A stretch of 64,000 nt of DNA, taken from Hirudinaria manillensis. Lineage: Eukaryota; Annelida; Clitellata; Hirudinida; Hirudinidae. Of this stretch, positions 22,160 through 34,024 are shown piece after piece. The notes beneath the pieces were generated by a model. It searched no databases and was not told where the DNA came from. It was given only the letters and a program-made list of their open reading frames with translations. The first letter of the stretch is position 1. Every line of letters begins with the position of its first letter. Position numbers and translations under genes: made by a program. The stretch is taken from NCBI GenBank assembly GCA_034509925.1, contig CM067538.1, positions 3,912,501 to 3,976,500 on the forward strand. The letters run 5' to 3'.

Positions 22160-23398
22160 TCAGACCAATTCCACCTTTTTAGCTCCATTAATCCTCATTC
22201 TTTCAACATGTCTCCTTCCGTGCTTCTCGACCATGAGTCGCTTGTCGGGGTTGTAGTTGTTCCAGAGGCCACACAGGGCTTCTCCAGCTACCACTTCGCC
22301 CATGTTCATGCTGATTAGCCTCAATATGAACATCCCATCTCGCCTCAAGTAGTTCTCCGTGAACTTTGCCAAGACGCTTGGTTCTCGCTGGGCGACGTCG
22401 AAAGCCCTGAGTCTTCTCCTTACGTACTGAACTTGTCCTGGCCAATATAAGGACCTGAACAGCCACTTGAGAACATTGATGAAGGTAATGATGACCACAA
22501 AAACGAACCAAAACCAGACGAAGACGAATATCTTTTCGTTGAACAGGTTAATGGTGAGTGCGCATTGAACGATGTGATAATGAACCCTCGCCTGTTGACG
22601 AAGTTCAAATTCGCAGAGCGTAACTCTTGGAAATCTCTCCGACTGCTCCCACTTCTGTCCTTTGATCAACTTATCAACCACGTAGGCTCCATACCAGTAG
22701 TGTTCGATTCCGAGAAAGACTTCCATCAACATCAGCTGAACTATGGCGACTATGATGTACAAAATCTTCACACTCAGATAGGCTGTGATAAGGTAATTGC
22801 CGTAGAGTCTTCCGCCAACGAGGCAGCAAATTTTGGCAATAAAGTGCTTGATTCTGATCATGCATCCAGTTCTGAACTCTCTCTGCGACAGAAGATAGCG
22901 ATCCATGTGATTAACAATATACCTGACAGCTTTCTCGCGAACTTCCAGGTAAGAAGCCTCAGAACAAACGTGAGCTGCATCCATGACTGTGCATAGGTTT
23001 ACACCTGATCGTTGGTTGAGGAATCTCCAAAGTTGGCACGGAATGAAGGACAAGATTGCTTGGAAAATGAGGATGAGAGGTGCCCACTGGTAGTAGCATA
23101 CGACTTGTTTCTTTTTCTCAATAGAAAGTCTCTCTTTCGGTATTTCGTCGTCAGTCGGCAGATAGTAAGTGTTGCTGACCCAACAAACAGTGTCTGCGTA
23201 CTCTCTATGACTAGGCGTGAATTGGGCGGGACACCAGCAACTGATGGGGACTCCGACGAACTGCTTGGTACTGATGATGAAAGCGAAACAGACGAGGATG
23301 ATGACAGTCACCCTGTGACTCAACCTGTCCACATGATCGTCATCAACGTGCAGTTTGAACTCACGAACGTTCAGAACGGACTTGAGTAGTCGTTCCAT
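22160..23398 (-). CDS. Innexin gap-junction channel subunit, 412 aa, single exon
   Basis: An intronless gene starting MERLLKSVLN and ending in TGA. Four hydrophobic segments are visible: about residues 30-50, 105-125, 205-225 and 290-315. The first loop has the innexin cysteine pair in S-C-W-C-P-A-Q-F and Y-A-D-T-V-C-W-V followed by N-T-Y-Y-L-P. The second membrane segment starts with the family signature Y-Y-Q-W-A-P. The second loop reads F-P-R-V-T-L-C-E-F and V-Q-C-A-L-T-I-N, followed by F-N-E-K-I-F. Length is typical for the family. Innexins form gap junctions and hemichannels in invertebrates. The TM1-side CWCP places an additional Cys beside the conserved loop-1 cysteine. Confidence 0.95.
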   Translation of the reverse strand: MERLLKSVLNVREFKLHVDDDHVDRLSHRVTVIILVCFAFIISTKQFVGVPISCWCPAQFTPSHREYADTVCWVSNTYYLPTDDEIPKERLSIEKKKQVVCYYQWAPLILIFQAILSFIPCQLWRFLNQRSGVNLCTVMDAAHVCSEASYLEVREKAVRYIVNHMDRYLLSQREFRTGCMIRIKHFIAKICCLVGGRLYGNYLITAYLSVKILYIIVAIVQLMLMEVFLGIEHYWYGAYVVDKLIKGQKWEQSERFPRVTLCEFELRQQARVHYHIVQCALTINLFNEKIFVFVWFWFVFVVIITFINVLKWLFRSLYWPGQVQYVRRRLRAFDVAQREPSVLAKFTENYLRRDGMFILRLISMNMGEVVAGEALCGLWNNYNPDKRLMVEKHGRRHVERMRINGAKKVELV

Positions 23399-23941
23399 CC
23401 TTCAAAAGACCTGCAAGAATTCAAAGGGAATTTACGAGACCCCGTCTAAACTTTTATAGTTCAAGTAAATAATTTACTTCTTTTACTTTTAACTTCCGAG
23501 AAAGGAAGTCATTAAGCTGAATTATTTCATTGTTAGGGATTTGATTGATGTGGCTGAGACACATAAAAAAAATATTTCGACTCAAGTGATAAACCAATTA
23601 TCGTCAAGGAATATTTCGACTTTTTCAGTCGTAAATAGTTGGGTAAACTTTTCGAAGAGCATTTTCCGTTGGAATGAAACCTTGCTCTCATCTCAATAAA
23701 AAAAAGTTTTGGCACGAACACATGAAACTATTTGACTAAAATCGTCTTAAATTTAGTTTTTGTCAATTTGTGTTGTTGCATTTGCATTTAATAACTTTTA
23801 ATGTTATTGATGAAAGAATCACCAAGATTTAACACTTAAAAGGGTATATAAGATATGTGGAGTCAGGACCTTATTTACAGGTGTTGGGGTTTGAACCGGC
23901 CCTGGTTAGAGTTATGTAAGCAATTATGTATTGTTTGACAC
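23399..23941. other. Intergenic stretch upstream of the innexin
   Basis: This lies upstream of the innexin start and presumably contains its promoter. No other gene is supported. Confidence 0.5.
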
Positions 23942-24145
23942 CACGCAATGATCAAACGCGATGTTAAGGTCATATCGACAAATAAGATTAATATTCCACA
24001 CAGCGTTGCCTAATCAATCTCTACATGCAAATTCAAGTAACCGATTGAACTTCCTTAACAAGCAAAGGAGTATCTATATTATCTTAATTCTAGTTCTGAT
24101 AGTATTTGTTGATTTGACCTTAATATCGCGTTTGATCATTGCGTG
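23942..24145. mobile_element. Short inverted-repeat element (MITE-like), 204 bp
   Basis: The 31 bases at 23942-23972 (CACGCAATGATCAAACGCGA...) are matched by the reverse complement of 24115-24145 with a single mismatch. The 142 bases between contain no open frame of note. Such a compact element with near-perfect terminal inverted repeats is typical of a non-autonomous DNA transposon. Clear target duplications are not visible at the ends, so family and exact borders are open. Confidence 0.75.
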
Positions 24146-24988
24146 CACGACAAACGTGCGACATAATTTTATTTCCACTCCATAGCAAAGCTGCGTTCAC
24201 ACAGAACAAGAACAATGCTCACACAAATGAAGATATTGCAGCTGTTGTTAGAATTACCATCTGTCTGAAACAAAATTGAAGGTTTTAATTCAAATAGAGC
24301 TTGTGAGAATGATAGTTGTAATTCGCTTGACGAGTTTATAGTGTTTTTGAGAGTTTTTCTTAAATAGCAGTTAAACAGGGTGTGACTTAGTACTTCGTGG
24401 ATTTAAGAACAAGGCCTGAAACACCAAGACAATGAAAATGCAGCACAACACTAACTTCTAACTCTGGGATCCTCGTTTCAAAGCATGGCACTAATCCAGA
24501 AGCTCGAACTGCAATGCAATGTCGCCATCCCCTCAAACCGAACATCATCTGGCAATCGCCACCGTTAAATTGGCACGTTCCATCGGTGCGCGATTCTTTC
24601 GACCACAGTAGCGAATACACTTTCATAACGGGTCTCCATCGCTCTGAGACATGTTAACACGAGGTATTGATCTGCCACGTATCGGCGCACTGGAGCTCGA
24701 GTGCCTCAGAATCAATCGATCTTCAAAACGTCCATCCGACCCCTTCCCATCTCTCATTCTTTCGATAAAATGCAAACTCAATTCAAACACTGGGCTTTAC
24801 AATTAGTGGCGAAATCTCTTTCGCGTTGTCGATGTTTTGTAGGATCTAATATAGTATTTCATATCTGTTTAATTGATGGTCAATGTGTTGATAACAATAA
24901 TTATAAAATAGGAATTCTGTCGAGGAGTGCATGCAACATGCTGCAGAACCAAACTGACATGATTTGAAACTCTTCTAATGACCATCCT
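24146..24988. other. Unassigned stretch with possible small minus-strand exons
   Basis: On the minus strand there are protein-like open patches: about 24430-24650 (tract RTDGTCQFNGGDCQ) and, after an acceptor TTTGTTTCAG, about 24180-24266 (SNNSCNIFICVSIVLVL). Frames could not be joined convincingly, and more than one frame is open in the first patch. They may be remains of a small secreted or membrane protein gene. No call is made. Confidence 0.25.
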
Positions 24989-27900
24989 TCAAGACTCGCT
25001 GACTTCCTCTGCTGGAACAATTAATTGAATGAGATAGATTGAGGGAAACTCACCGGATAAATAAAGGCTAACCTGATTGTTTGAACTTGAACATGACGTG
25101 GAATGCAATTCCCAACAAACAGATGAGAAGACCAACTCCATTTACAAAGCTCATTTGATCCCCGTTTATAAATGCTGCCAACAACAACGTGATCACCTCC
25201 TGAAGACAATTTCAATGCAATTTTTTATTAATTTATTTCAGTTTATATCTAACTTCAAATCTTATTTAATAATTGACAATTGACATTTTCACTTTGAAAT
25301 TGTTCTTAAAGAAGATTCAAAGACTTCAAAGTTTAAAATGGCTATATTTTTAACTTTAAAAGATTTAAACAGCTTTACAGCTAATAGTTAGCCCAAAAGC
25401 CTATATTTATTAAGAGATATTGTTAGAGCTTTGAAATTTCTAATTTTGCTTCATCTTAGGTAAAAATGCATATCTGCAAAGATCCCTTTTATGAATTCTT
25501 GGAATAATGTTAGAGCAAATTCAATCATGTAAAACTTTAAAATATAATCCTAAGATTTGTTTAAATATTATTAATAAGAAGCTGAGATGATCATGCATAA
25601 GCAAATTGCCAGTTTCAACTTCCTTTAGTACGGATTTATCATACACATATTGCACCAACTACATAGTAAAACCTGTCTGTAGGGACAACTAGATTTTGCA
25701 CAAAAAGAGTGTACCTGTTGGCAGGTTGACCCTTTTATCAGGTATATACTTTAAACTAAAGTATAATCTGCTCTTAGAAAAAAAACGATCCTTAAGACAG
25801 GCTTTACCCCATTCTCAGGTGCCTTAATTCACAGGTTTTACTGTGATTACTTTTCCAATCAAATGATTAATAAATTAATTAATAAATTCTTGCCAGTAAG
25901 AGGCAACATTTTGTTCAACACCTAGATACTAAATAATTGGTCAGCATGATGGCTGCATTCCTGCAAGTAACAGTATTGGCAACAATGACGTATTGTAACC
26001 CAGCTTGCAGTGCAGCAAGTGCTATTGGGGAGGAGCACCATATAAATGAAAAATGCCTTTGGAGCTATAATAAGTGGAGTACAATTATAATTACCTGTTT
26101 TTTTTCTGCATTTTTAAAATTGCATTAAATTCATATTGAACCTATATGTTTATTATTTTTGTTAATAAAATTAGAAAATTTAAATATAAATACAATTATA
26201 ATTCTAATAAGATAAATTACTATGTTATTCCTCTCAGATTCTCAGCCAGCAAAGGATGAATCCTAATTATCATCCATTGCTATCAACAATTAATCCAAGC
26301 ATTTTACTATTACTATTGTTTATTATTATTATTATTATTATTATTTAAAATAACCTTTCATAATTAAAATGGCTAAATAAAACAATTTGGTAATTATTGA
26401 TCCTCAACAAATGCTTGATATTAATCAATAAAATAATAATTCTCACATTTTGAAATAGGGATAAAAAAAATATCAAAACAAAACCCCCTCTTCTGCAAAA
26501 AGAGAGCAAAAGTTGATGAAATGAAAATTGTTTTCTGATGGCACCCGAAGCAAATAACCTTAAATATCCCAGCAATGGACAATGTGAGTCCCGAAGAATG
26601 AGACACCACCATGAATTCTGAGAACTCAAGGAAGAAGGCAAGGAATGCTCCAAACAAGAGGATTAGCATGTTCTTAACTAATTGACTGCCATCCTGATAT
26701 CCAAAAGCCTGCTCGCTCACGGCCAACTTCATTGCTGCAATTTGCAAGTAATCAATGCAGAATCAATAACCTTTTTTGAACTGAGGTCAACAGCTGTCTG
26801 TAATCCACAATCCAAATGGTTGAACATGTGAATGACTTTATAAATTTGAAACCAATTAGAAAGATATTTGTTCTAGTTGTGCCTTTGAATAATGAGTAGA
26901 AAAAATGTCCAATTAGAAATCACCGAACCTTCAAAACCAGATGAAAGGGGCAATAGCGATAGGATCATCCATGGCTGTATGTGGTACATCATATCAATAG
27001 GATTTGTCAGACCTGACAAATTAAAGTCAATTATTTGATGTCTTTTCTCAAACTGACATTCTTACAAATAGATAATTAGAAAAACGATCCAAAATTCAAA
27101 CACTTTTATTAGTAATAGTTCAATTATTATCTATCCCTGTTCAAATGAATGATTTCATTCAAAACTTTTAAATTATAAATCAACATCATTAAAAAGAATC
27201 TAAAAAATAAGATCATATTTAATAAATAATAGTTCTTAACATAAATTTTAAAAAAATCCCCAATGTTTCATTTTCACTAGTAGGAAGATTCTAATGTATT
27301 TATAAAAGCATTATATGGCTCAGCAAACACTGTAACACATAACACTTTTGTATGGCTTTTGTCACCAGTGATGACATAGAATCAATAAAATGCTTCTACA
27401 ATAACATAATGTGCATGTCTTTACTACTTTTGTTGAAGATAAAATTAATAGTCTCGCATTCATTAAATTGAAATGATCATCAATATTTGATTACTCATTG
27501 TCTTATTTAACAAATTTATCATTACTCAGTTTCAAATGATTGTCTAAAATTTCATATAATTTTAAATAAGCCCAAAATGGAAAAAAATCCAACCAATGTC
27601 TTCTCTTTGAAGAACAATTTGATTCAAAGTCCACCTCAAACCACTGATGAATGAAGCAGACAACACCAGGAGGAAACCCATAAGATTGAACTGGGTTAGT
27701 TCGAAAGTAAACATGAAAAGGCCCGATGCAATGAATAAAATGATGATGATGAGAGACCATCTCTGAAGGAAACCATCGAGTTCTGAGACTATTCATTAAC
27801 AGTAAATAGTGCAACTTAGAAAGTAAATAAACTCACAAACTTTTCGAGTCGGAAGAGTATGGAAAACATGAGTATGAAAATGATGCAGGTTGTTTTGGTC

Positions 27901-28576
27901 ATTGTGTATCTGATTAAATACAGCTGGTTTCAATCAATTACTTTTCATGATGAAATGGAAATTCTCACAGGCTGATGGTGATATATTCAAAGCTCCAATT
28001 AGAAAGGCCAATATCAAGGGAACTTGTAATGCCTGTTAAATTAAATAACTATGATAGGAACTGGATACAAACATATATGGTGATTAACCTGGTGGTGCCA
28101 CCCTCTTTATGTATTCCTTCCATCCAAGCGTTACTCGTTCCCTTTTGGTTTTGCAATACAAAACCCACCTAACAACTGCAGCTACAGTAAATTTTGTGAT
28201 TAAATGTGTCATGGTTATGGAGAGAGGAAACCTGAAATACTGGAAATTAATGCATTATACCAGCTGCTGCTCAGTACAAAACATTTATAATAAGAAACAC
28301 TTAACATTTATAATAAATTGTGCAATAAACATAATGCAAACTTTGATTTTTTTTAAATTATGCAAAATATCTAACCTGGATGAAACGTTGATTGAAAAAT
28401 GTCAAACTAATTGAAAATAAATAAAATACTACTATTAAAGATAACGTCGATATTGTCCAGCGACATCTCTCATGTGAACAACACCAGCATCGCTTCTTAT
28501 TCACTTTATTAACTGTTACTAAAGAACCTTTTATTTCATTTTTGAGCAATTGATATCTTTTCGAACTTTTGCCCAT
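24989..28576 (-). CDS. SLC35C2: SLC35C2-like nucleotide-sugar transporter family protein
   Basis: A multi-exon gene from MGKSSKRYQL (ATG 28576) to TGA at 24989. Exon 1 (28376-28576) ends in a first membrane helix (FYLFSISLTFFNQRF). Exon 2 (28169-28239) reads YFRFPLSITMTHLIT, exon 3 WKEYIKRVAPP, and exon 4 (about 28034-27970) SLDIGLSNWSFEYITISL. The next exon begins YTMTKTTCIIFILMF. Later exons give FTFELTQFNLMGF and SASFISGLRWTLNQ (about 27777-27590), NPIDMMYHIQPWM, then EFSEFMVVSHSSGLTLSIAGIFK, EVITLLLAAFINGDQ, and finally a short acidic tail AEEVSES. Order and motifs match the SLC35C2 branch of Golgi drug/metabolite transporters, associated in vertebrates with GDP-fucose supply for Notch fucosylation. 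Ten membrane helices are expected. A short inverted-repeat element sits in a 3' intron. Confidence 0.9.
25665..25842. mobile_element. Short inverted-repeat element in an SLC35C2 intron
   Basis: AGTAAAACCTGT at 25665-25676 is perfectly inverted at 25831-25842, enclosing 154 bases without coding potential. The start AGTAAAACCTGTCTGTAGGG resembles termini of non-autonomous DNA transposons common in invertebrate genomes. A fragment of the same family may lie near 29230, sharing TCCTTAAGACAGGC with about 25788. Confidence 0.6.
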
Positions 28577-30178
28577 GATGTAGACGGCATCTAATTACAG
28601 TAGTACTAATTGGTACCTACATGTACACTCGTAAACCTAGCAGAACTTGCGAAGCAACCACGAATCTCCCCACGCAGATGATTGAGTTTACATGGATACA
28701 AAAACGGCTGTGTGGCACGCATAGATCAAATATTCGTGTCTACTCACAGACTAAAGGAATATAGTCTCAAGATAAAATGTAAAAACGATTTTAATTTTAC
28801 TTTATGAAATTCAAAATTTACTCTAAAAATAATAAGATATACAACTTCATGTGATAAATTGGTGCAAAGGTGCTAGTAGACCTTTGAGCCGGGGTTTTTT
28901 GTTTCTACCAGATTTGCATGAAAATTTGAACTGGCTAGCTCTGATTGGGCAATGTTAAATCATTATTTGATTTAGAAAAAGTTTGTTAATTAGGCTTATT
29001 ATAAAAGGATTCCGGAAGTCTTTATATTGTAGAAAGAACAAATAAAGACTTTAAATTAACTAAATTTGTCGTTTTCTAAAAAGGTTAAACACTCAAGAAA
29101 TGTTGTCATGCGATTTTTAAAGGATCCGGACAGTTTTAAAAATATCGTATAGAATTTGTCAAAATATCAGGAAGACCGCGAAATTTTGACTCGTATCAAC
29201 AAAATTATGGTTAAGAAACATAGGTGTCCCATCCTTAAGACAGGCACCGTATTCAAACCAAACATACAGAAAGATTCGCTAGATGTCACTAGAGTCGAAG
29301 GCATTTGCCTTTTTTGTTTGTTTTTTTTTAGCAAAATCTGGGGATAGGCCTGGTTTGGCCTTAAGTGGGCGTCTTGCCAACTGAGTAAACGTCTATAGAA
29401 ACTCTCACCAGAACGTGGAAGTGCTTGGAAGTGAATTCCAGTATATATTAAGTGATTACTACAGAATGATAATAATCCCGAACTTGATTGTAGTGGCTTA
29501 TGTCTAAGAAGAACTTTGAGACTACTTGGATATGGAGTTTGACTTTTCCTGAAGAAAAGCGCTTTGAAGCGAGATCACATGGATAAAATGGAGAATGTTG
29601 GTTTCAAAAATTTAAACTGATTAAAAACTTTGACTAAAGCAATGTGAAAAGTAGTTATTATATTTGATTTAATTTACCTAATTAATATTTAATATTTACA
29701 TGCTACCTTATAGGCTAGCCCTCTTCTTATCCAGAGATTTCGATTAAGAATTTCTCCATTAGTTAAGAGAGTGTAAACTCAATGGCACAGCAAAGGTGTT
29801 AAAAGGTGGTTAATTTGATCGACATTTAAAACTGTGCGAGAAATTTGTTAGAATTTGTCAATAATGCTCCGTTGCGTTCTTAACAAAGCTTTTTGTTTTA
29901 ATGAACCGGAGGAAGTTTTATTTAACTTTTGAATAACTTAGTGGCTGTTTCGTAACTTTCTTAACGATTTTGCTGTTGTCCTGCTGATAAAGAAAATTAT
30001 TTGGACTTTATAAGGGTCTGGCTGATCTAATATCATATTTAAATATTGCCAATCAATTTATCAAGAGACACTAAAGCTACTTCTGCATGTTTGGCTCAAA
30101 GCGTTAATTTATTCTTTCCTTACATATTTATTGAGCCTCAAGAGTCAATTGCAGCCAGTTTTTAGTCAATGTCCACGA
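28577..30178. other. Divergent intergenic region between SLC35C2 and the Rab gene
   Basis: This carries the promoters of the two divergent genes. No other gene is supported. The patch near 29228-29250 shares a 14-base core with the inverted-repeat element at 25665-25842 and may be a decayed relative. Confidence 0.5.
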
Positions 30179-31501
30179 ATGGAACTTGAGCACAAAAGCC
30201 AATCTCAAGCCCCCATGTAAGTAACTTGAAGAAAATTACTAAAAATTATTGAAAGCGAATGTTATTTTATAAATTATATTGTTATTTTTTTTTTGACATA
30301 CTGTAGTTTTTGATCTGGTAATTGGCATCGATTTATTTTTATTAAGCTATATTTTTAGAGATCTAAAGGTCATTTTGCTTGGGGATGTTTCAGTGGGTAA
30401 AACCTCATTTGTCAACAGATATATTTCTGGATCTTATACTGAGAAACCAAGTGTGAGTTTCAAAATTTGCCTTATATTGTTTATCAAACCAGCCATTGCA
30501 TAACAAATTATTTGAACATCCACATATACCTGCAGACTTTAGGTGCTTCTTTCCTATTGAAGATATGGGGTGCTCATAAGATAGCCATCTGGGTTAGTAT
30601 GAGAAAAAATGTTTAAATTTTGAGATAACTTACCACAAAACAAAAATAGTGATGATTGTGATGGTAACAATTTAATGATAAGTTAAGAAAAATTCCAATT
30701 GTATCATTTTGATATAATAAAACAGTTGTTGAAATCTCTTTAAAAAATTATAATTTTAGATAAATCAATATTGCATTATCAGCTTATCACTAATTTAATT
30801 GCCACTGACAAAATAAAAATTATTTTGTTCATCATATTTCAACTCGTCTCATGGTAATGATTCATTGCTCGGGGCTACTAAAGATAATCCTTTTCTAATT
30901 GGCTGTCATGTGATTGTTTGAAATGTTAAAATGTAGGATACTTCAGGAGAGGAAAGATTTAGAGGTCTGAGTCGATATTACTGCAGAGGGGCAGGAGCTG
31001 TCATCATGGCTTTTGATCTGACCAATGAAAACAGTTTCCACTCACTGAGGTCAATATAGTTATCATAAGCTCATAAGATATAATAAGCTCATTTTCACTT
31101 CTGGATTGCAAAAATTTTACTCAAAAATTAAAAAAAAAATGAAGGCATAAAAAGTACTGTTTTTTTTTATAAAATTAAGGAAGGAATTTGTGCCACTTCT
31201 GAGCGACACTCTTGAAGGGCATCGATGTGTGGTTGTTGGAATGAAGTCAGATCTCCTGGCTGGGGATGACAAATCCAAGTCCAAATTAAAAGAGCAAGGA
31301 ACCGAATTGGCCAAGGAATTAAATGGGCCAAACGAACTTGCAATGTACTTTGAAACATCTAGCCTCACTGGGGACTGTGTCGAAAAAGTCTTTGAGTCTC
31401 TTTTTGGGTCCTGCTTACAATTAATGACCAAGAAAAGTGATCTGGAAGCTTCCATTGCCTTGAACAATGCAAACGACAGCAGGCAATCATGTTCCTGTTG
31501 A
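30179..31501 (+). CDS. RAB20: Rab20-like small GTPase
   Basis: Five exons: 30179-30216, 30359 to about 30450, about 30537-30594, about 30938-31049, and about 31181-31501 ending in TGA. The product starts MELEHKSQSQ. G1 is G-D-V-S-V-G-K-T, the switch I region is T-L-G-A-S-F-L-L-K, and G3 is W-D-T-S-G-E-E-R-F. Then comes R-Y-Y-C-R-G-A-G-A-V-I-M, then V-G-M-K-S-D-L as G4 (MKSD instead of NKxD), and F-E-T-S-S as G5. It ends C-S-C, a double-cysteine prenylation motif of Rab proteins. The W-x-x-x-x-I-A-I-W and Y-C-R-G-A-G-A-V features point to Rab20, linked to phagosome/endosome and hypoxia responses in vertebrates. The catalytic Gln of switch II is Glu here (human Rab20 also deviates at this site), so intrinsic GTPase activity may be low. 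A polyadenylation signal AATAAA lies near 31634. Confidence 0.88.
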
Positions 31502-32213
31502 TGTGTTTTGTGAAAGTTTACATTGCATTTAGTGATGGATATTCTATATTTCTTCCTGTAATTCAAGTCTCATCTTCTATGTTATTCTATTTTCAGAATT
31601 TTTTTTATTTTATTTTTGTTTTTTTTTATTTCAATAAAGATTCAATAGAAAATGTAATAACCTTGACTTGTTTACTTTTCATCATATTTAAGTGTATTGC
31701 CAATTTATTAAAAAAAGTTGCTTACATAATTTTTTTTAGTCAATCAAATGTTAAATTAAATCTTGGACAGGGTGGGGAAGGAGGGATATAATCTAAAAGT
31801 AATTCAATTCAACCTGGTTCTTGAACAGTAAATTAATTGTCAGAGATGTTATGGTTACCTTGGATTTTGTTTATTATTAGCTTTTGAGTGCTCTCTGCTG
31901 GGGCAATATATGCTGCAAATACGTAGTTCATCCTTTTTTGATTAATGGAATTAAAACTAGTATTGTCAAGAAGAGGGCATTCAATATTTGTGAACTCTAA
32001 TTATTGAAGTGAGTTTATTATTGCTTAAATTCATTTATTCAACAGTAAAACATTATAAAGAGTTCAAAAATCGAAAATAAAATGACATAAGAAATATGAT
32101 GGGTTTCAAACTAAAATAAGTGTTTGATAATACGTAAAAGATTATTCAAGTCCCAAGTTACGTGACTCCAACAAAATGGGGTTTCCCTGTTTCGTTGATG
32201 ACCTTTGATTAAG
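31502..32213. other. Convergent 3' flanks
   Basis: 3' side of the Rab gene (AATAAA near 31634) and of the myosin light chain gene. No further gene is supported. Confidence 0.55.
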
Positions 32214-33567
32214 TCAGATCTTAGGGGGAGGAATGTCAAAGACGTCGTTTGAACCATCATCCTGTGCTCCATGTTTTATGGTTTTGACCAATTGTGGATA
32301 GAGCACATTGCCAGACTCAATTGGCGTGCAATGGAACAGCTCATCCACCATCTCATCGTTCCATCTGTCACCCATAGTCGTCATTGCCTGGCGCAATCTC
32401 GTCTCAGGAATGAATCCTTTTAATAACAAAATTATGGATCTTCATACATATTATTTGTGCAATTTATATGCTCTTTTAGATAAAAAAAAATCGAACTCAA
32501 AAGATGAAGCATAATATCACAATGGGCAACTTATTAATTTATGATTTATAAATGTGTCAAAAATATCTGTTTTATATCTTCAAGTCTTGAATAAAATCGA
32601 CTCGGTAGCATCGCATAATAAGATAGGTGGCGGATCTTAAACACTTTGGCGAAGGGGGAAAATTATAGCAACCGGAGGTTCGAGAAAAATGTATGAAAAT
32701 ATTGTGGATACAATATGTACTGGAACGTGCCCCCAAGCCCTTCCTGCATTATTTACCCAACGACAACGACAACAACAAAACAATTACAGCAATCATCAGC
32801 TCGTAGTAGCAGTCTGCAACCAACCTGTCTGCTTCTCGTCGAAGCAGGCGAATGCGTTGTTGATGACGTCATCGGGGTCAGTGCCCGTGAGTTTCTCACC
32901 GAACATGGTCAGAAACATCGTGAAGTTGAGTGGACCTGGTGCTTCGTGGAGCATGGCTTCCAATTGTTCGTCTGTCGGGTTCTTCCCGAGTGACGTGAGA
33001 ATTTCAATGAGGTCTTCCTTGTCGATATATCCATCTCTGTTCTGATCGATTATGTTGAAAGCTTCCTTGAAATTTGAGTAAAATTTTAATAATCACAATG
33101 TTGGAATGCAATTTTTTTTAAAATAATTTGGTACGTTATAAAGTTCGGTTAATGCTCTTAGCACGATTCATTCGAAAGGATTATTAATTAGCTATCTTTA
33201 TCATCACCATCGTCATCAAGACCATTACATCGATCGCCTGGCAATATGGATGCTGCCAGGATTACCCTATTAAGGCTTGGAAGTGTGGGATTGGCAAATA
33301 GCAAAAAAAAACGGTCATTTAAATTATTTATAAATTGAAATCATAAGCTGCTACGACATTAACCTAACAATGCATTATTTCGCGTTAAGTGTTTACAACA
33401 CGGTCAGAAGTAGAGCGAGCAAGAGATGCAGCCTGCAAAGAAGTGAAAAATAGAACGCTTACTTTGAACTCCTGTATTTGTGCCTGGGTAAAGATGGAAA
33501 AAACGTTGGACGTGTACCTGTGAGCCTTCATCATTCGCCCCCTCTTTTTCGGTTTATTTTGAGACAT
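32214..33567 (-). CDS. Myosin regulatory light chain (non-muscle/smooth type)
   Basis: Three exons join in phase: 33463-33567, 32825-33065 and 32214-32416, ending in TGA, for about 182 residues. The N-terminus is basic, followed by T-S-N-V-F, the conserved Thr/Ser pair phosphorylated by MLCK and Rho kinase (Thr18/Ser19 in vertebrates). EF-hand 1 is intact ([12 protein letters not shown]). Then come [21 protein letters not shown] and [10 protein letters not shown]. The C-terminal exon has [14 protein letters not shown] and a longer than usual Asp/Pro-rich end (FDIPPPKI). It is the light chain of myosin II, controlling contractility. The last exon is noticeably less conserved than the middle one, and the C-terminal tail exceeds that of typical homologues by about ten residues. 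Confidence 0.92.
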
Positions 33568-34024
33568 GTTTAACCTTTCCTAATCCAAAAAGAAGCAGAA
33601 ACTCAACTCAATAACGTCTGCAACTCTGAGTCACTGCTCGCCTACAATGTTCGGTTGCTGTTGGTTCCAGGAAGCAGCCTGTTCGCTCTCCCTCGCTTTG
33701 TGCAGGCATCCATCACGGCTCTCACAACTTTCTTTCTTTTATTAGCAGATTTTGAACTTTATAAATATAGTTCTTTTCTCAAATTATCCATGTATCGCTT
33801 TGTTTTTCTTATTGACTTAAGACAAAAATTTTGTTAATAATAGTAAAGTGATCATTCAACAAGTTGAAATTAAAATAAATAAATAAATGACAAATACACT
33901 AAGTGTTCAATTTAAAAAAAACACAAAACATTTAATTTGGCTTGTAAATGGCGCAAATTTAAAGTATTTAAAAAAGCTAATTTGAAAAAGAGTTGTCGAA
34001 TGCGCGCTACATAATCCGTGACTA
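33568..34024. other. Short intergenic stretch
   Basis: Upstream of the myosin light chain start (TTCCAGGAAG-rich, less AT-rich around 33600-33720, consistent with a promoter) and downstream of the IST1 stop. No gene is supported. Confidence 0.5.

Noticed and set aside
22565..23389. Plus-strand frames of 143 and 125 codons
   Set aside because: Antisense to the innexin coding exon.
32689..33045. Plus-strand 118-codon frame
   Set aside because: Antisense to the myosin regulatory light chain exon 2 and its flanking intron.
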